Positions 1-10,513 of a DNA stretch of 64,000 nt are shown one piece after another. The notes under the pieces were generated by a model that saw only the letters and a list, made by a program, of their open reading frames with translations, did not search any database and had not been told where the DNA came from. Position 1 is the first letter of the stretch. Every line of letters starts with the position of its first letter. Source of the stretch: Ceratothoa steindachneri (lineage: Eukaryota > Arthropoda > Malacostraca > Isopoda > Cymothoidae); the NCBI GenBank assembly GCA_963969495.1, contig OZ018321.1:127898937-127962936 (forward strand), read 5' to 3'. The position numbers and the translations under genes were made by a program.

Positions 1-457
1 TCAAATTTGAAGCCGTGATTGCGCGTTCTGTTCTCACTCAGTGTGAAAATATCCCGGTAGTCAGCATTGTCAAACCCTCGAAGTATTTTGAAAACTTCGA
101 TGAGCTGACCGCGCAGTCTACGGGTTACCAGCGAGAACAGATCTAATTTCCTTAGTCTATCCTTATAACTTTTATGTCAGATAGAGGAATTCAGTTTGGT
201 TGCCCTAGCTTGTACGCGATCCAACCTTGCGATGTCCTTTCGAAACGAAGGACTCTAAAATTGTACGGCTTACTCCAGGTGCGGCCGAACGAGGGAGTTG
301 TACAGACAAAGTACTATCTCCTTGTTACGGTATCCAAACTGGCGCTTTATGTAGCCTAACATCCTTTGGGCTTTCTTCTCTGCCTCGATGCACTGTTTCG
401 TGAACTTGAGGTCGCTAGTGATAGTAACACCCAATTCCTTCTTAGTATCACTCGATT

Positions 458-460
<3 letters not shown>
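1..460 (-). mobile_element. Family-A CR1-like LINE, 5'-truncated copy A1 (runs off the window)
   Basis: The reverse strand matches positions about 795-1250 closely: the region coding for the post-RT C-terminal domain of a CR1-like non-LTR retrotransposon. The copy begins abruptly at about 460 beside the GA tract and runs off the left edge, so its 3' end is not visible. Small differences from A2 break the frame. No catalytic motif is included. A dead 5'-truncated LINE copy is the simplest reading. Confidence 0.85.

Positions 461-517
<57 letters not shown>
461..517. repeat. (GA)n microsatellite, 3' tail of LINE copy A2
   Basis: Perfect 57-bp GA run. On the minus strand it is (TC)n and directly follows the 3' UTR of LINE copy A2. 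It then abuts the 5'-truncated start of A1. Copies A3, A4 and A5 also end in CT-rich microsatellite, so I read it as the element's own tail rather than an unrelated repeat. Confidence 0.85.
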
Positions 518-519
<2 letters not shown>

Positions 520-1588
520 TAACAAGAAGTAACAAGGAAAGTAAGTACCCTAGGAGACCTAACTGTCCATTCAAAGAGGGTACCTTTGAACTAGCAATCG
601 AGCAGGCACATTGCTGCTTAATTGTTTTGCGTCCCTAAACGGCCACTTTTCAAGACTTTGTCTAGTCCTGACTTGAACTGGTCAACAGATTCACTGTTGA
701 CAACTTCCACTGGAAGTGCCTTCCACATACCGCAGATACTGTGAGTGAAAAAAATTCCACACAGATTTCGGTTGTAACGCTTCAGTTCAAATTTGAAGCC
801 GTGATTGCGCGTTCTGTTCTCACTCAGTGTGAAAATATCCCGGTAGTCAACATTTTCGAACCCTCGAAGTATTTTGAAAACTTCGATGAGCTGACCACGC
901 AGTCTACGGTTTTCCAGCGAGAACAGATTTAATTCCCTTAGTCTATCCTCATAAATTTTATGTCGGATATAGGGAATCAGCTTGGTTGCCCTGGCTTGTA
1001 CGCGTTCCAACCTTGCGATATCCTTTCAAAACGAAGGACTCCAAAATTGTACGGCATACTCCAGGTGCGGCCGAACGAGGGAGTTGTACAGTCAAAGTAC
1101 TATCTCCTTGTTATGGTATCCAAACTGGCGCTTTATGTAGCCTAACATCCTTTGGGCTTTCTTCTCTGCCTCAATGCACTGTTTCGAGAACTTGAGGTCG
1201 CTAGTAAGAGTTACACCCAAGTCCTTCTCAGTGTCGGTGGATTCAATAGCAGTGCTTTTAAGGATATATTGAGATTGGGGGTTTCATTGGCCGATATGCA
1301 TCACTTTGCATTTGTTCACGTTAAAAGGCCTTTGCCACGTGTCCGACCACTCCCCAATCTTCCCAAGATCTTCCTGCAGGCGGGCAGTATTTCCATCCTT
1401 TGCAACGTTCATACCAAGCTTGGTATCGTCGGCAAATTTGGAAATCTTGGCAACCATGTCACCGTCCATGTCGTTGACGTAGATGATGAATAGTAGTGGT
1501 CCCAGGACAGAACCTTGAGGCACCCCGCTAGTAACGGCCACCCACTCAGAAGACTGTCCATTTACCACCACCCGTTGCCGTCTGCCAA
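518..1588 (-). mobile_element. Family-A CR1-like LINE, 5'-truncated copy A2
   Basis: On the minus strand this holds the end of the RT domain, the C-terminal domain and the 3' UTR of a family-A element. It is collinear with A3 (15340-16480) and A4 (20290-21385). Homology stops at about 1588, inside the codons for the R-R-Q-R-V motif before RT block B, so it is 5'-truncated. The 3' UTR (about 518-645) resembles that of A4, including a GGTACCCTC..TTGAATGGAC block, and ends in (TC)n. Confidence 0.88.
618..1586 (-). pseudogene. ORF2 fragment (RT palm end and C-terminal domain) of LINE A2
   Basis: The minus-strand frame at 1284-1586 contains SGVPQGSVLGPLLF (RT block B) and KFADDTKLGM (block C, FADD catalytic pair), then NKCKVMHIG. 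A second frame at 618-1010 carries the C-terminal ERVQARATKLIPYIRHK motif and ends in ...KVLKSGRLG. The two are separated by frame changes between 1010 and 1284. The fingers and catalytic motif A are absent through truncation, so the fragment cannot encode an active enzyme. The family is CR1-like by the FADDTKLG and RVQARATKL signatures. Confidence 0.87.
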
Positions 1589-2540
1589 GAAAGAGAGATG
1601 TATGAAGAGTTGAGTAATCGAGCTGAAAATTCATGTTAATCCACAGAATGTGAGGAAGTATAAGGGCTTAAATAAGTGTGTCATTTGAACTTCAGGTTTG
1701 ATTACGCGTGGTCCTTTATAACAATGACTGCTACGAGTGATAAACCTGCCGCCTCTTGGTGATTATCTTACAACCATAGACGAGGCTAATGGCAACTCTT
1801 GCCTTTCACTTGACTAGAATGATTTAAAAGGCGATTCCTATGACTGCCTTAAAGTAATAATTAATGAATTAGTGATGAATCAGGTAGACTTCTATTGACG
1901 TGGACCAATGGAGTGTCCTTTACGTTTCGATAAAGGATGTGAGTTACTCTAATTTCTTTTCACGTACAAACCTGAGCAACGGATCGACTGTGAAAAGGCT
2001 TTTTGTTTTTTTGCCACGACGTTCTTGGATGCATATTCAAACAGTACTAAAAAAAATTTCTGTAGCCAACACTCGAAAATAGAATGCCCTCCCCCCCCCC
2101 ACTGAAAAATCCGTTAATATTTGTATATTCGATAATGAGCAGGATTTCCTTTCATTAAAAAAAAAGATATGGCTTTCATCTGTGTGAAACTTTGCAGCTG
2201 AAAATTAAAAATTGGATCTCAGAGTCCCTCTATGATAGCATTACAGAAAAATATATAATTAAATATTTTTCGTTCAGAAGCGTTAATATATTCCTTTTGA
2301 TTTTTATTTAATAAAATGTTAAATACCAGATTGCCTTTATATTTATTCTTGTGCAAGTTACTGATGCATATTAAAAAATAGAGAGAACATTTAAAATAGA
2401 GACAAATTGAGTCAACATCATAAAGGAAGACAGCCTAGAAGATGAGTCTGTAGATCACAAACGGCCGACTCATTTAAGGAGGCAAGACTCTCGTCACCAT
2501 GAAGCCACTGCTGTGCACAGACGTAGTGTGTGCGTGTGTA
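1589..2540. other. AT-rich intergenic DNA, nothing recognised
   Basis: No coding signal or terminal repeats seen. It holds a run of ten C at 2091-2100 and A-rich stretches near 2156-2165. Confidence 0.5.
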
Positions 2541-2565
2541 TGCACATATTTGTCTATCATAGTAA

Positions 2566-2900
2566 CTCATAAAGGAATCCCTCAACGCAAGATTTATTAT
2601 CATTGCTATTAGTATTAAAGGAATCCCTAAACAGGCATCAGCAAGATATACTATTATTATTATCAAAGGAATTCCTGAATAGACATCAACAAGATTTAGT
2701 ATTACCAGTAGGTTATTACTATTATTATAATTTAATTATTCTTATTATATTATTTTCAAGGAGTCATTGAATAGACATCAACAGGATGAATGATTTATTT
2801 ACATGGACAGAAGGAAAGGAGTCCCTGAACGTGCATACACAAGATATAATATTATCATTATATTAATATTATTAATGGAATTCCTGAACAGATATGGACG
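2566..2900. repeat. Degenerate tandem repeat (GGAATCCCTGAACAG core)
   Basis: The core AAAGGAATCCCTGAAC-AGACATCAACAAGAT recurs about six times with variation, for example near 2570, 2618, 2663, 2757, 2815 and 2875. The spacers are ATT/TTA-rich and of uneven length (about 45-100 bp). It looks like an old eroded minisatellite. Its boundaries are soft. Confidence 0.6.
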
Positions 2901-3178
2901 TGACGTCCCTCACGGTGCTGCAATGGTCATTCACAGTCTTGTTAACAACTGAGGTCCATGGTCTCATGGAGTCTGCGACACACCCAAACCCTACGATCAG
3001 CTTGGCAGAAAATCTCAACTTTTCATTGTTCCAAAGCATCTTTGTGTATTAGAGTAGCTTGTCTCGCAGCTTGGACCTACACAGATGTCGGCGGCGATAA
3101 AATGCCATTCATTTGTATTTCTCTTGAGTTGTAATAAAGTTCCCGCTGACAAACTACCATACTCTCACTAGCTCGTCC

Positions 3179-3868
3179 ATAAAATTTTCTCTTTATCTCC
3201 CTCTTGCTTTTGTGCTTGTTATTCTACCACACTTGACAGGCTAATATTTTCTCTTTATCTCCCTCTTGCTCTTGTGCTTGTCATTCTACCACACTTGACA
3301 GGCTAATATTTTCTCTTTATCTCCTTCTTGCTCTTGTGCTTGTCATTCTACCACACTTGACAGGCTAATATTTTTTCTTTATCTCCCTCTTGCTCTTGTG
3401 CTTGTCATTTTACCACACTTGACAGGCTAATATTTTCTCTTTATCTCTATCTCGCTCTTGTGCTTGTCATTCTACCACACTTGACAGGATAATATTTTCT
3501 CTTTATCTCCCTCTTGCTCTTGTGCTTGTCATTCTACCACACTTGACAGGCTAATATTTTCTCTTTATCTACCTTTGCTCTTGTGCTTGTCATTCTACCA
3601 CACTTGACAGGCTAATATTTTCTCTTTATCTCTATCTTGCTCTTGTGCTTGTCATTCTACCACACTTGACAGGCTAATATTTTCTCTTTATCTCCCTCTT
3701 GCTCTTGTGCTTGTCATTCTACCACACTTGACAGGCTAATATTTTCTCTTTATCTCCCTCTTGCTCTTGTGCTTGTCATTCTACCACACTTGACAGGCTA
3801 ATGTTTTCTCTTTATCTCCCTCTTGCTCTTGTGCTTGTCATTCTACCACACTTGACAGGCTAATATTT
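3179..3868. repeat. 62-bp minisatellite, about 11 copies
   Basis: Units begin CTAATATTTTCTC and end ..CACACTTGACAGG. Unit starts fall at 3241, 3303, 3365, 3427, 3489, 3551, 3612, 3674, 3736, 3798 and 3860, so the period is 62 bp with one 61-bp unit. A more diverged first unit begins at about 3179 and the last is partial. Copies differ by only a few bases, so the array is young or homogenised. No frame is conserved. Confidence 0.95.
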
Positions 3869-4400
3869 TTCATTCTCTCCCTTCTCATGTTGTGACCCAA
3901 GAACTGTCTATATTGGATTCTGCTCAATAGCTCCCTTTTTGTTACCATCGATCCAAAGACTTTGATTAGTGTGTTTTTACGTTCATGGCACTTTCATCGG
4001 TCTTCCTTTGTGAAATGGCAAACAATGTGAAGAAATAATAAAAAATGGTTAGCATTATGTTCAATTGTTGTTTGTGAGAATTTAAGTTAAAGTTATTGTA
4101 TGCAAACAATAGGGGATCTGACACCAATCAAGGAATGCCGAACTTGTTCGCTCTGCTACTGTTCCTGTGGATACTGACTCCTTGCTTGGAGTTCATCCTA
4201 AGCGGGACAACTGTGTGATAAGTCGAATTACTGAGTTGGCGTTGGGCCTCGATGTGCTTGGGAAACCGATGCGTTTCTGGGGCTACACGTAGGCGAGTCG
4301 ATGGGAGTGGCGAAGACCCCCACAAAGTGATCTGGCCTGTTTAATAAGGGTGCACAAGTTTTGGATCATCTGAAGATAGGCCACCCCATGCTCATATAGG
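3869..4400. other. Unique-looking sequence, no recognised feature
   Basis: An open stretch at about 4137-4300 (plus strand) shows no family I recognise. No terminal repeats or RNA gene seen. Confidence 0.45.
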
Positions 4401-5288
4401 GTGACTTATCTTCAGGTGTAGGGTTTGAGTGCTGAGCAGATTTCATGTTTGATTAGATTAACCCAAGCTCACCAGATCCCTTGGTCATTGTGGGCAAGTT
4501 TAGGTTAAGTAAAATGAAAATCACAATCATCTAGCAACCTTAAACATTCACAACAAACATACTCATCACAGAGCATACACTCTTTATCATCTAGTAAAAT
4601 TCCTTCACCAAAACAACCTAATCAAACGTGCAAACATAAGTCACTTTCGTCTAATAAATCAGAACCACTTAACCTACGAAACACATTTCAACACTCTTTA
4701 TCTTGTCAAAAAAAACAACAACCAGACATCTCAAGTGAGAAAAATTGGGGCTGTCTTATCGTCAATTGAGGGTGACTTGTCTTCAATTAAAAACTGGGGT
4801 GGCTAATCTTCAAGTGGAAGAAGTTAGGAGCGCTTATACTCAAGTGGAAAAAACTTGGGTGGCTTATAGTCAGGGGGAAAAAGTTAGGGTGGCTTATATT
4901 CATGTTGGAAAAATGGGATGGCTTATCTTCAGGGAAAAAAGCTGCGATGGCCTATATTTAGGCGGAAAAAAGTGTGTGGCTAACTTCAGGTGAAAAAATT
5001 GGGGGGTTTTATTTTCAGGTGGAAGAGGTTAAGTTGGATGGCTTGTCTTCAGAAAGGAAAAAGTTGGGGTGGCTTATCTTCAGGGGGAAAAAGCTTTGGT
5101 GGTTTATCTTCAGATGAAAAAAAAAAATAGGATTGCTTATACTCAGGTGAAAAAAAGCTCGAGTGGCTTGTCTTCGGGTGGAAAAGTTTGAGGGGCTTAT
5201 CTTCAGGTAAAAAAACTGGGGTGACTTATCTTATAGTCACAATAAATGGGGGGGAGGGGGCTTATCCTTAGTTGGAAAAAGGTTAAGG
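4400..5288. repeat. 30-bp-period tandem array 1 (GGTGGCTTATCTTCAGGTGGAAAAAGTT motif)
   Basis: Isolated units appear at about 4400-4420, with a dense array at 4745-5285. The unit is about 30 bp, GGTGGCTTATCTTCAGG followed by TGGAAAAAGTTGG, with indels of 1-3 bases and steady divergence. Short open frames in it are a by-product of the multiple-of-three period. It ends where the second 30-bp array begins. Confidence 0.85.
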
Positions 5289-5290
5289 AA

Positions 5291-6480
5291 AGAGAATATG
5301 CGTTTTTCTAACGCTATATTTATGCTATTGAACCTCATTTCCTGTAAGTTTAGACTATTCAACATTAATCCCATGGAATTTAGACAAGTAAACATCTTCC
5401 CCGGTAAGTTTAGGATATTAAACTTGATTCCCGGCGAGCCGAGGCTATTGGACCTCATCTTCCGTAGGTTTAAGCAAGTGAACCTCTTCCCCAGTAAATT
5501 TAGGTTATTGAACCTCCCATACCGTAAGTTTCAGCTAGTGAACCTTCTTTCAGGAAAGTTTTGGCTATTGAGCTTTCTTAAGTAAGATTATGTTTTTGAA
5601 CTTCCTGCCCCGTATATTTAGGTTGCGGATCCTTCCCCCCCCTACTTTTAGGCTATTTAACTGCATCCAAAGTAAGTTTAAGTTATTGAACCTCATTTCT
5701 GGTAAGTTTAGTCTATTGAACTTCATCCCCCGTATGTTTAAGCTATTTAACTTCATCCTCAGTATGTTTAGGCAATTTAACCTCATCCCATCGAATTTAG
5801 TCTATTGAACTTCTGACCCGTAAGCTTAGGCTATTGATCCTCCCCCTCCCCTCCGCATGTTTAGGTTATTGAACATCATCACAGGCGAATTTAAACTATT
5901 AAACCTCCTCCCCTGAAAGGGATGGCAAATGAACCTTTTCGTCCGTAAGTTTAGTCTATTGAAGTTTCTCACAGTAAAGATTAAGCTACGAGTATTTAGC
6001 CTCCTTCTCATTAAGTTTAGGTTATTGATGACTAGTTCCGTAAGTTTAGGCTATAGATCTTACTTTCCCGTAAGTTTGGGCTATTGAACCTCCTTCCCAG
6101 AAAGGTTAGACAAGGGAACCTCTTACCCCGTAAGTTTAAGTTATTGACCTCTTCTCCCCCGCATTTTTAGGCTAGTGAGCCTTTCTCCAGGAAGCTTTAG
6201 GCTATTGAGTATTCTTTGCATAAGTTTAGGTTATTGAACCCCCTATACAATAGTTTTAGGCTATTGATCTTCCTCCACCGTTAATTTTAGTCTATTGAGG
6301 CTCATCCTCAGTAAGTTTAGTCTATTGAACCCACACCTAATGGGTTTAGTCTATTGTACTTCTCTCCCATACGTTTAGGCTATTTTTCCCCTCCCCTAAG
6401 CTTAGGCTATTGAACCTCCTTCCCCGAAAGGTCAGGGAAGTAAACCTCTTCCCCCACAAGGTTAGGCAAATGACTCCATC
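5291..6480. repeat. 30-bp-period tandem array 2 (GTAAGTTTAGGCTATTGAACCTC motif)
   Basis: About 38-40 degenerate copies of TTTAGGCTATTGAACCTCCTCCCCGTAAG. The 30-bp register is exact at about 5350-5560 and then drifts to 28-33 bp. Because 30 is divisible by three, both strands stay open: the plus strand gives repeated (F)R-L-L-N-L-I-P-G-K and the minus strand R-F-N-S-L-N-L-P. I see no start context, splice site or composition that argues for a real protein. The motif is unrelated to array 1 although the period is the same. Confidence 0.87.
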
Positions 6481-6869
6481 TCGTAAGTTTGGGGACAAAG
6501 GGGAAGAACAAGCAGAGGCAGATTTTGGCGAACAGATTTAAGGTGATTTGCGTCTACAATCTTGTATCTCGTATGATCACGGAGGTCTAGAATCTCGTAT
6601 CATAGGATGTTTGTATCATAATTTGAAGGTGAAATATACAAAAATTTCGAGCCCAAAACCATTTTTATTAGTAAATACAGTCAATTGATGCGCGGAGTCA
6701 ATATTTACAATAATGTCCCATGTTTTTGAAGACTGCTTAATTCGTTTGGACATGCTGGAGATCATATTTCTGATGATATCTTCTGATATTTGCTCCCATT
6801 TTGTTCGCTAAAAAAGTTGATAGATAAAAAGAAGTTGGTCGATCAAATAAACTGAAAGATAATCGAGTT
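6481..6869. other. Unassigned sequence with a vestige of the AAAAAGTTGGTAGAT repeat
   Basis: 6808-6848 contains two copies of the 16-17 bp repeat (AAAAAAGTTGATAGAT, AGAAGTTGGTCGATC) that forms the array at 8873-9077. Nothing recognised in the rest. Confidence 0.6.
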
Positions 6870-8872
6870 ACAAAAAGAACATGGAAACATTGAAACGGAA
6901 GAATTGAAGAGATATTCCGAAGTTATTGGGAAAAATCTTCAGCATAACTGAGGAGGAAAACGAAAACTATGACCTAGAGTTTTAAAGCAACATCATAGGC
7001 GAGCTTAATGAACAAATACACAAGACGCACCCTCACCACCAGGTGGATAGACAGAGCGACGAGGACGCCGAGATTACCGAAGAAGAACTACTCGGCGCGC
7101 TCCGCTCATTCCGACAAAAAGCCCCAGGACAATCGGGGCTTACAAAGTTAAACTCTGAAAAGGCACCAGCCAATGTCATCGAAGGGGTGAGAAGAATTTA
7201 TAACGCCTGTCAGCACGGAAAGGAGCCAACGTTGAAGGAGAGCTACCGGCCGATTTCACTTCTAGAATTTGGCGGGAAGCTCTTCGAGAAGATCCTGAAC
7301 CGAAGTCTGGTGTCTCACCTGAAGGAGAACTCCTTCTTCAACCCACATCAACCTACGGAAAATCTAGCCGAAGTAAAACGGGAAAGAAGTTACGTGGACA
7401 TTGTTTGTCACGATGTATCAAAAGCGTTTGAAAAGGTGTGGCAACGTAGAATGCAGTACAAGATCTTAAGCCTGGACCTAAGTGAAAACTTAGAAAGAAC
7501 TCTCTGTGACTATGTAATGAAGAGAGCGGCGTACATCAGTTTAGGGTGCACGGACGGACCAAAGTTTCCACTCACTGCGGGCCTCCCGCAGTTGGGCCTG
7601 TCCCCAACTCTTTACTTGATTTACACCACTGATGTCCCAGCCCCTGTAAGCTACACTTGCCTCAACATTCAATTCGCCGATGATTTCACCCAGATAATCA
7701 CTTGTCCATGGAAGAATGCGCCTTGGTAAACTGGTATGACAGCAGCAGAAATTGCAAACCTTAACACCTACGAGGCCCGGTGGATGATCCGTACCAACCA
7801 GGAAAAGTTCAAAGTAGTCACCATAGGCAGGAGACTACTTTACGACGTCAGGGTGGGGGATAGACGTTATCCTTACACCACGGAGTGCAATGTACTCGGA
7901 ATGAAGATTACTTCAGCCGGGTACAAGAAGCACGTCCAAGAGATAATCACCAAGGAAACTGCTGCAGTCAAAACTCTATACATGCTCAGAAATCTTCGTG
8001 AAAGCAATAAGAAAAAGATCTCAATGCACTTGTAAGATCGACGCTGCTATTTCCAGTTTCCGCCCTCTTATGTGTCTCAAAGACACAAAAGAGGAAAATA
8101 CAATTGGTGCAGAATAAATACATGTACCTAATTACGGGTACATACAGGTGAGAGAGAAGACACCAAGAAGAGCTGCACCGGGAGGTGGGGATAAGTCCCA
8201 TTAACGTTGTCATAGAAAAACGGACAAGGAATATGCAGGAAATGGTTAATCAAGAATTGGACGATGATATCATCCAAATGATTAACCCGAACAGAAGAGG
8301 CATAAGGCGCGCTAGATTTCCAAGCTCTGCTGGGCTTTTAGCTGGCGGAGCAGAAGTGCCGTTCTACGCATGAAAATAAGAATGTTTTTACCCAGGCCAA
8401 AGAAACCGACCAAGAAAAAGATTACCCAATTATGAAACCTCACCGATTTATACAAGAATTCACCGATGAAGACTCTAAAATACCGAAGAAGACATCCAAG
8501 AAATAACCAAAGAAACGATTTATACTCACTACATAATATACAAAAAAACAAAGACACTAAGCACAACACTAAAGTGATTAAATAATTTATTACCACAACA
8601 GCATATGAGTATATCATACCCAAGAACCTTAATTTTTTTTGAAGACAAATGTCTTGAACGCCATATTATATGAACTAACTCAAATACAACAAAGGAACTA
8701 CAAAACAACAAATATTTAAAAGCAATAGTCCTGATCACCAGGCAGAAGCATCTCTTTGCGCTCTACCACACTTCTTTCTCTTTTCACCACTTGTCTATTT
8801 TCCGCTATCTGTCCCCACACCCTTTCCTTATCCCCTACCCACACCTACACTCTTACATCAATTGAATTGAAT
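6870..8872 (+). mobile_element. Family-D non-LTR retrotransposon, copy D1 (degraded)
   Basis: It carries an RT pseudogene collinear with a second copy at 53.86-56.2 kb. The segment before the open frame also matches: GAGCTTAATGAACAAATACACAAGACGCACCC here versus a similar stretch near 54730. No endonuclease is visible, so the copy is probably 5'-truncated. The right end is marked by ATTGAATTGAATTGATAG, possibly a simple 3' tail. The element lies between two patches of the same short tandem repeat (6808-6848 and 8873-9077). The exact ends are inferred. Confidence 0.75.
7043..8340 (+). pseudogene. Reverse transcriptase of LINE D1, broken
   Basis: The first frame (7043-7729) shows SYRPISLLEFGGKLFEKIL (RT block 1), DIVCHDVSKAFEKVW (block A, catalytic D), TAGLPQLGLSPTLYLIYTTD (block B) and IQFADDFTQII (block C, FADD). 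A second frame (7736-8035) continues with the thumb region up to about Y-M-L-R-N-L. A third carries the C-terminal part, including HREVGISPINVVI near 8185-8340. The fingers look shortened relative to D2, and each segment is offset by frameshift. The C-terminal region resembles Jockey-superfamily elements of the Daphne type. The clade is uncertain and the RT assignment is firm. Confidence 0.82.
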
Positions 8873-9077
8873 TGATAGATAAAATGTTGATCGATCAAAA
8901 AGTTGGTAGATCAAAAAAGTTGGTCGATCAAAAAGTAGGTGGATCAAAAAAGTCGGTAAATAAAAAGGTTGGTAGATAAAAAAGTTGGTAGATAAAAAAG
9001 TTGTTAGATAAAAAGTTGTTAGATAAAAAGTTGTTAGATAAAAATGTTGGTTTATAAAAAAAGTTGGGTGATAAAAA
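8873..9077. repeat. 16-17 bp tandem repeat (AAAAAGTTGGTAGAT)
   Basis: About 11 units of AGATAAAAAAGTTGGT / CGATCAAAAAGTTGGT, varying between GATC and GATA and in A-run length. The same unit occurs at 6808-6848 on the other side of LINE D1. Confidence 0.88.
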
Positions 9078-10271
9078 AAAAGTCACTTCTCTGCGAGTGC
9101 AGATTAATCGACTTGTCTTTTAATGAACACCATCCGAAAACATTTTTCATGATTCAATTATTAATGATATATTTCATAAAAGTGGTTAGTGTTAGAAAAT
9201 TATAATCATCGTTTATAGCTACCCCCAAATCTAAACATGTTAACTAATTCGTTAAAATCTACATTTTTAAATACCTTCTTATTTTGCATTTTGAATTCGG
9301 GGTGATTGAATTTTCTTCTTGAAATTTGGAGCGCAATAGCTACGAGGCCGCATCGCTCAGAAAGCAAAGACAGATCTGTAAACGAAACATTTGGGGGCAG
9401 GGTGAACAACTGCGGGTACAGTGGGTTGGGGGGGCTTTCCTCCTGGTATCAGTTGTAGCTGGGACATTACGCCTGCTACACCCTCCAGCCCTTTGGGAAA
9501 GGGGGGAGGGGCTAAAGAAACCATCTAACTAGGGGAAGGGGGGCAATATCTTAGAGTTAGGGGGGTTAGGGTGTAAATGACCAGTGTGAAAGGGAGAATG
9601 TTCAAGGGCTCCTTCTACTTTTTCAGTTTCGATCATTTACAGTATTTTGTTCTTCAGTTTTTCTGCTTTGTACATACTGATTATTCCCGTTAGTCAACGC
9701 ACCCCTGATCTCCGTTATCAAGAATTCATCATCATCATCATCATCAATCGCTTTCCCACAAACTAGGGTTGGCCCGCGTCATCACCTACCAACAGGTCGC
9801 GACAGCCAGCACCATTTCTTATTGGGCTTTCAGGGAAAAAGCTTTCGTGTCGGTATCTTCACAGGACAGCGACCATCTATCCGGGTTTAGTTGTCTTTTT
9901 TGCTGCGTCGGAGGACAGAAATGTTCCTGCCACACATACAAACACTGTTATAAAAAAAAATAATTTAGCTAATTTTGTACTCGTGATGTTAATACGCCCT
10001 CCCCAAACCCCACAACCAAAAGCCAAAATGGTCAAAGCTGTATTGAATCAAGGACTTCGTAATTAAGCTGTAAATATGATGATTTTTTGCCATGGATATT
10101 TTTTATTCTTTTGAAGATATTTTCTAATTTCAAATCTGATCATACAAGAAGTTAGAAACCAAGATTAGGTCCATTTATAAATCCCATTTCATTGGTCCCT
10201 TCTTCTACGGCTTTAATTTAGCTTTTAATCTACTTTCCCATTCATAGAGCTAATGTTTGGACAAAAGGAAC
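9078..10271. other. Unassigned sequence with a (CAT)n microsatellite at 9726-9747
   Basis: A G-rich stretch lies at 9410-9590 and a (TCA)7 run at 9726-9747. A short minus-strand open frame at 9206-9409 has no recognisable domain. No gene is supported. Confidence 0.5.
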
Positions 10272-10273
10272 TA

Positions 10274-10511
10274 CAGGGTGGTCCGAAAGTCTGTAAATAT
10301 TGTTTCAAATGAATTTTATATCTCAAACCACCGAAATTCTTGTCACCCGCTGTTAATAATATGATGGTGTTCTTACAGACCTTCTGGATGTGTGACAGTG
10401 TTAATGAAAGCGAATACCCTAAAACGAGTCCATGTGTGATATTATTATATTGTTCCTCTATTATTCTTATTATTTTTCGTTATGGGGTGACAAGACTTTC
10501 GAACCACCCTG
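10274..10511. mobile_element. Mariner-type MITE, 238 bp
   Basis: The left end is CAGGGTGGTCCGAAAGTCT. The right end, read on the other strand, is CAGGGTGGTTCGAAAGTCTTG, giving terminal inverted repeats of about 19 bp with one mismatch. Both ends are flanked by TA (10272-10273 and 10512-10513), the Tc1/mariner target duplication. The interior has no transposase, so it is non-autonomous. The CAGGGTG start is typical of mariner-superfamily termini. No autonomous partner with these ends is present in the window. Confidence 0.9.
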
Positions 10512-10513
10512 TA

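Noticed and set aside
366..638. Arg-Glu repeat protein
   Set aside because: Translation of the (GA)n tract and antisense LINE sequence.
3179..3868. Evenly spaced repeats resembling a CRISPR array; TTGACA and TAATAT look like bacterial promoter boxes
   Set aside because: The whole 62-bp unit is repeated with no variable spacers, the DNA is eukaryotic, and the boxes are only about 5 bp apart.
5298..5808. Open frames on both strands encoding repeated Leu/Asn-rich peptides
   Set aside because: They follow from a 30-bp tandem period, which is divisible by three. No start context or domain is present, and the complementary strand is equally open.
9206..9409. 67-codon minus-strand frame
   Set aside because: No recognisable domain, splice context or homologue in the window. 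Too short to support as a gene.
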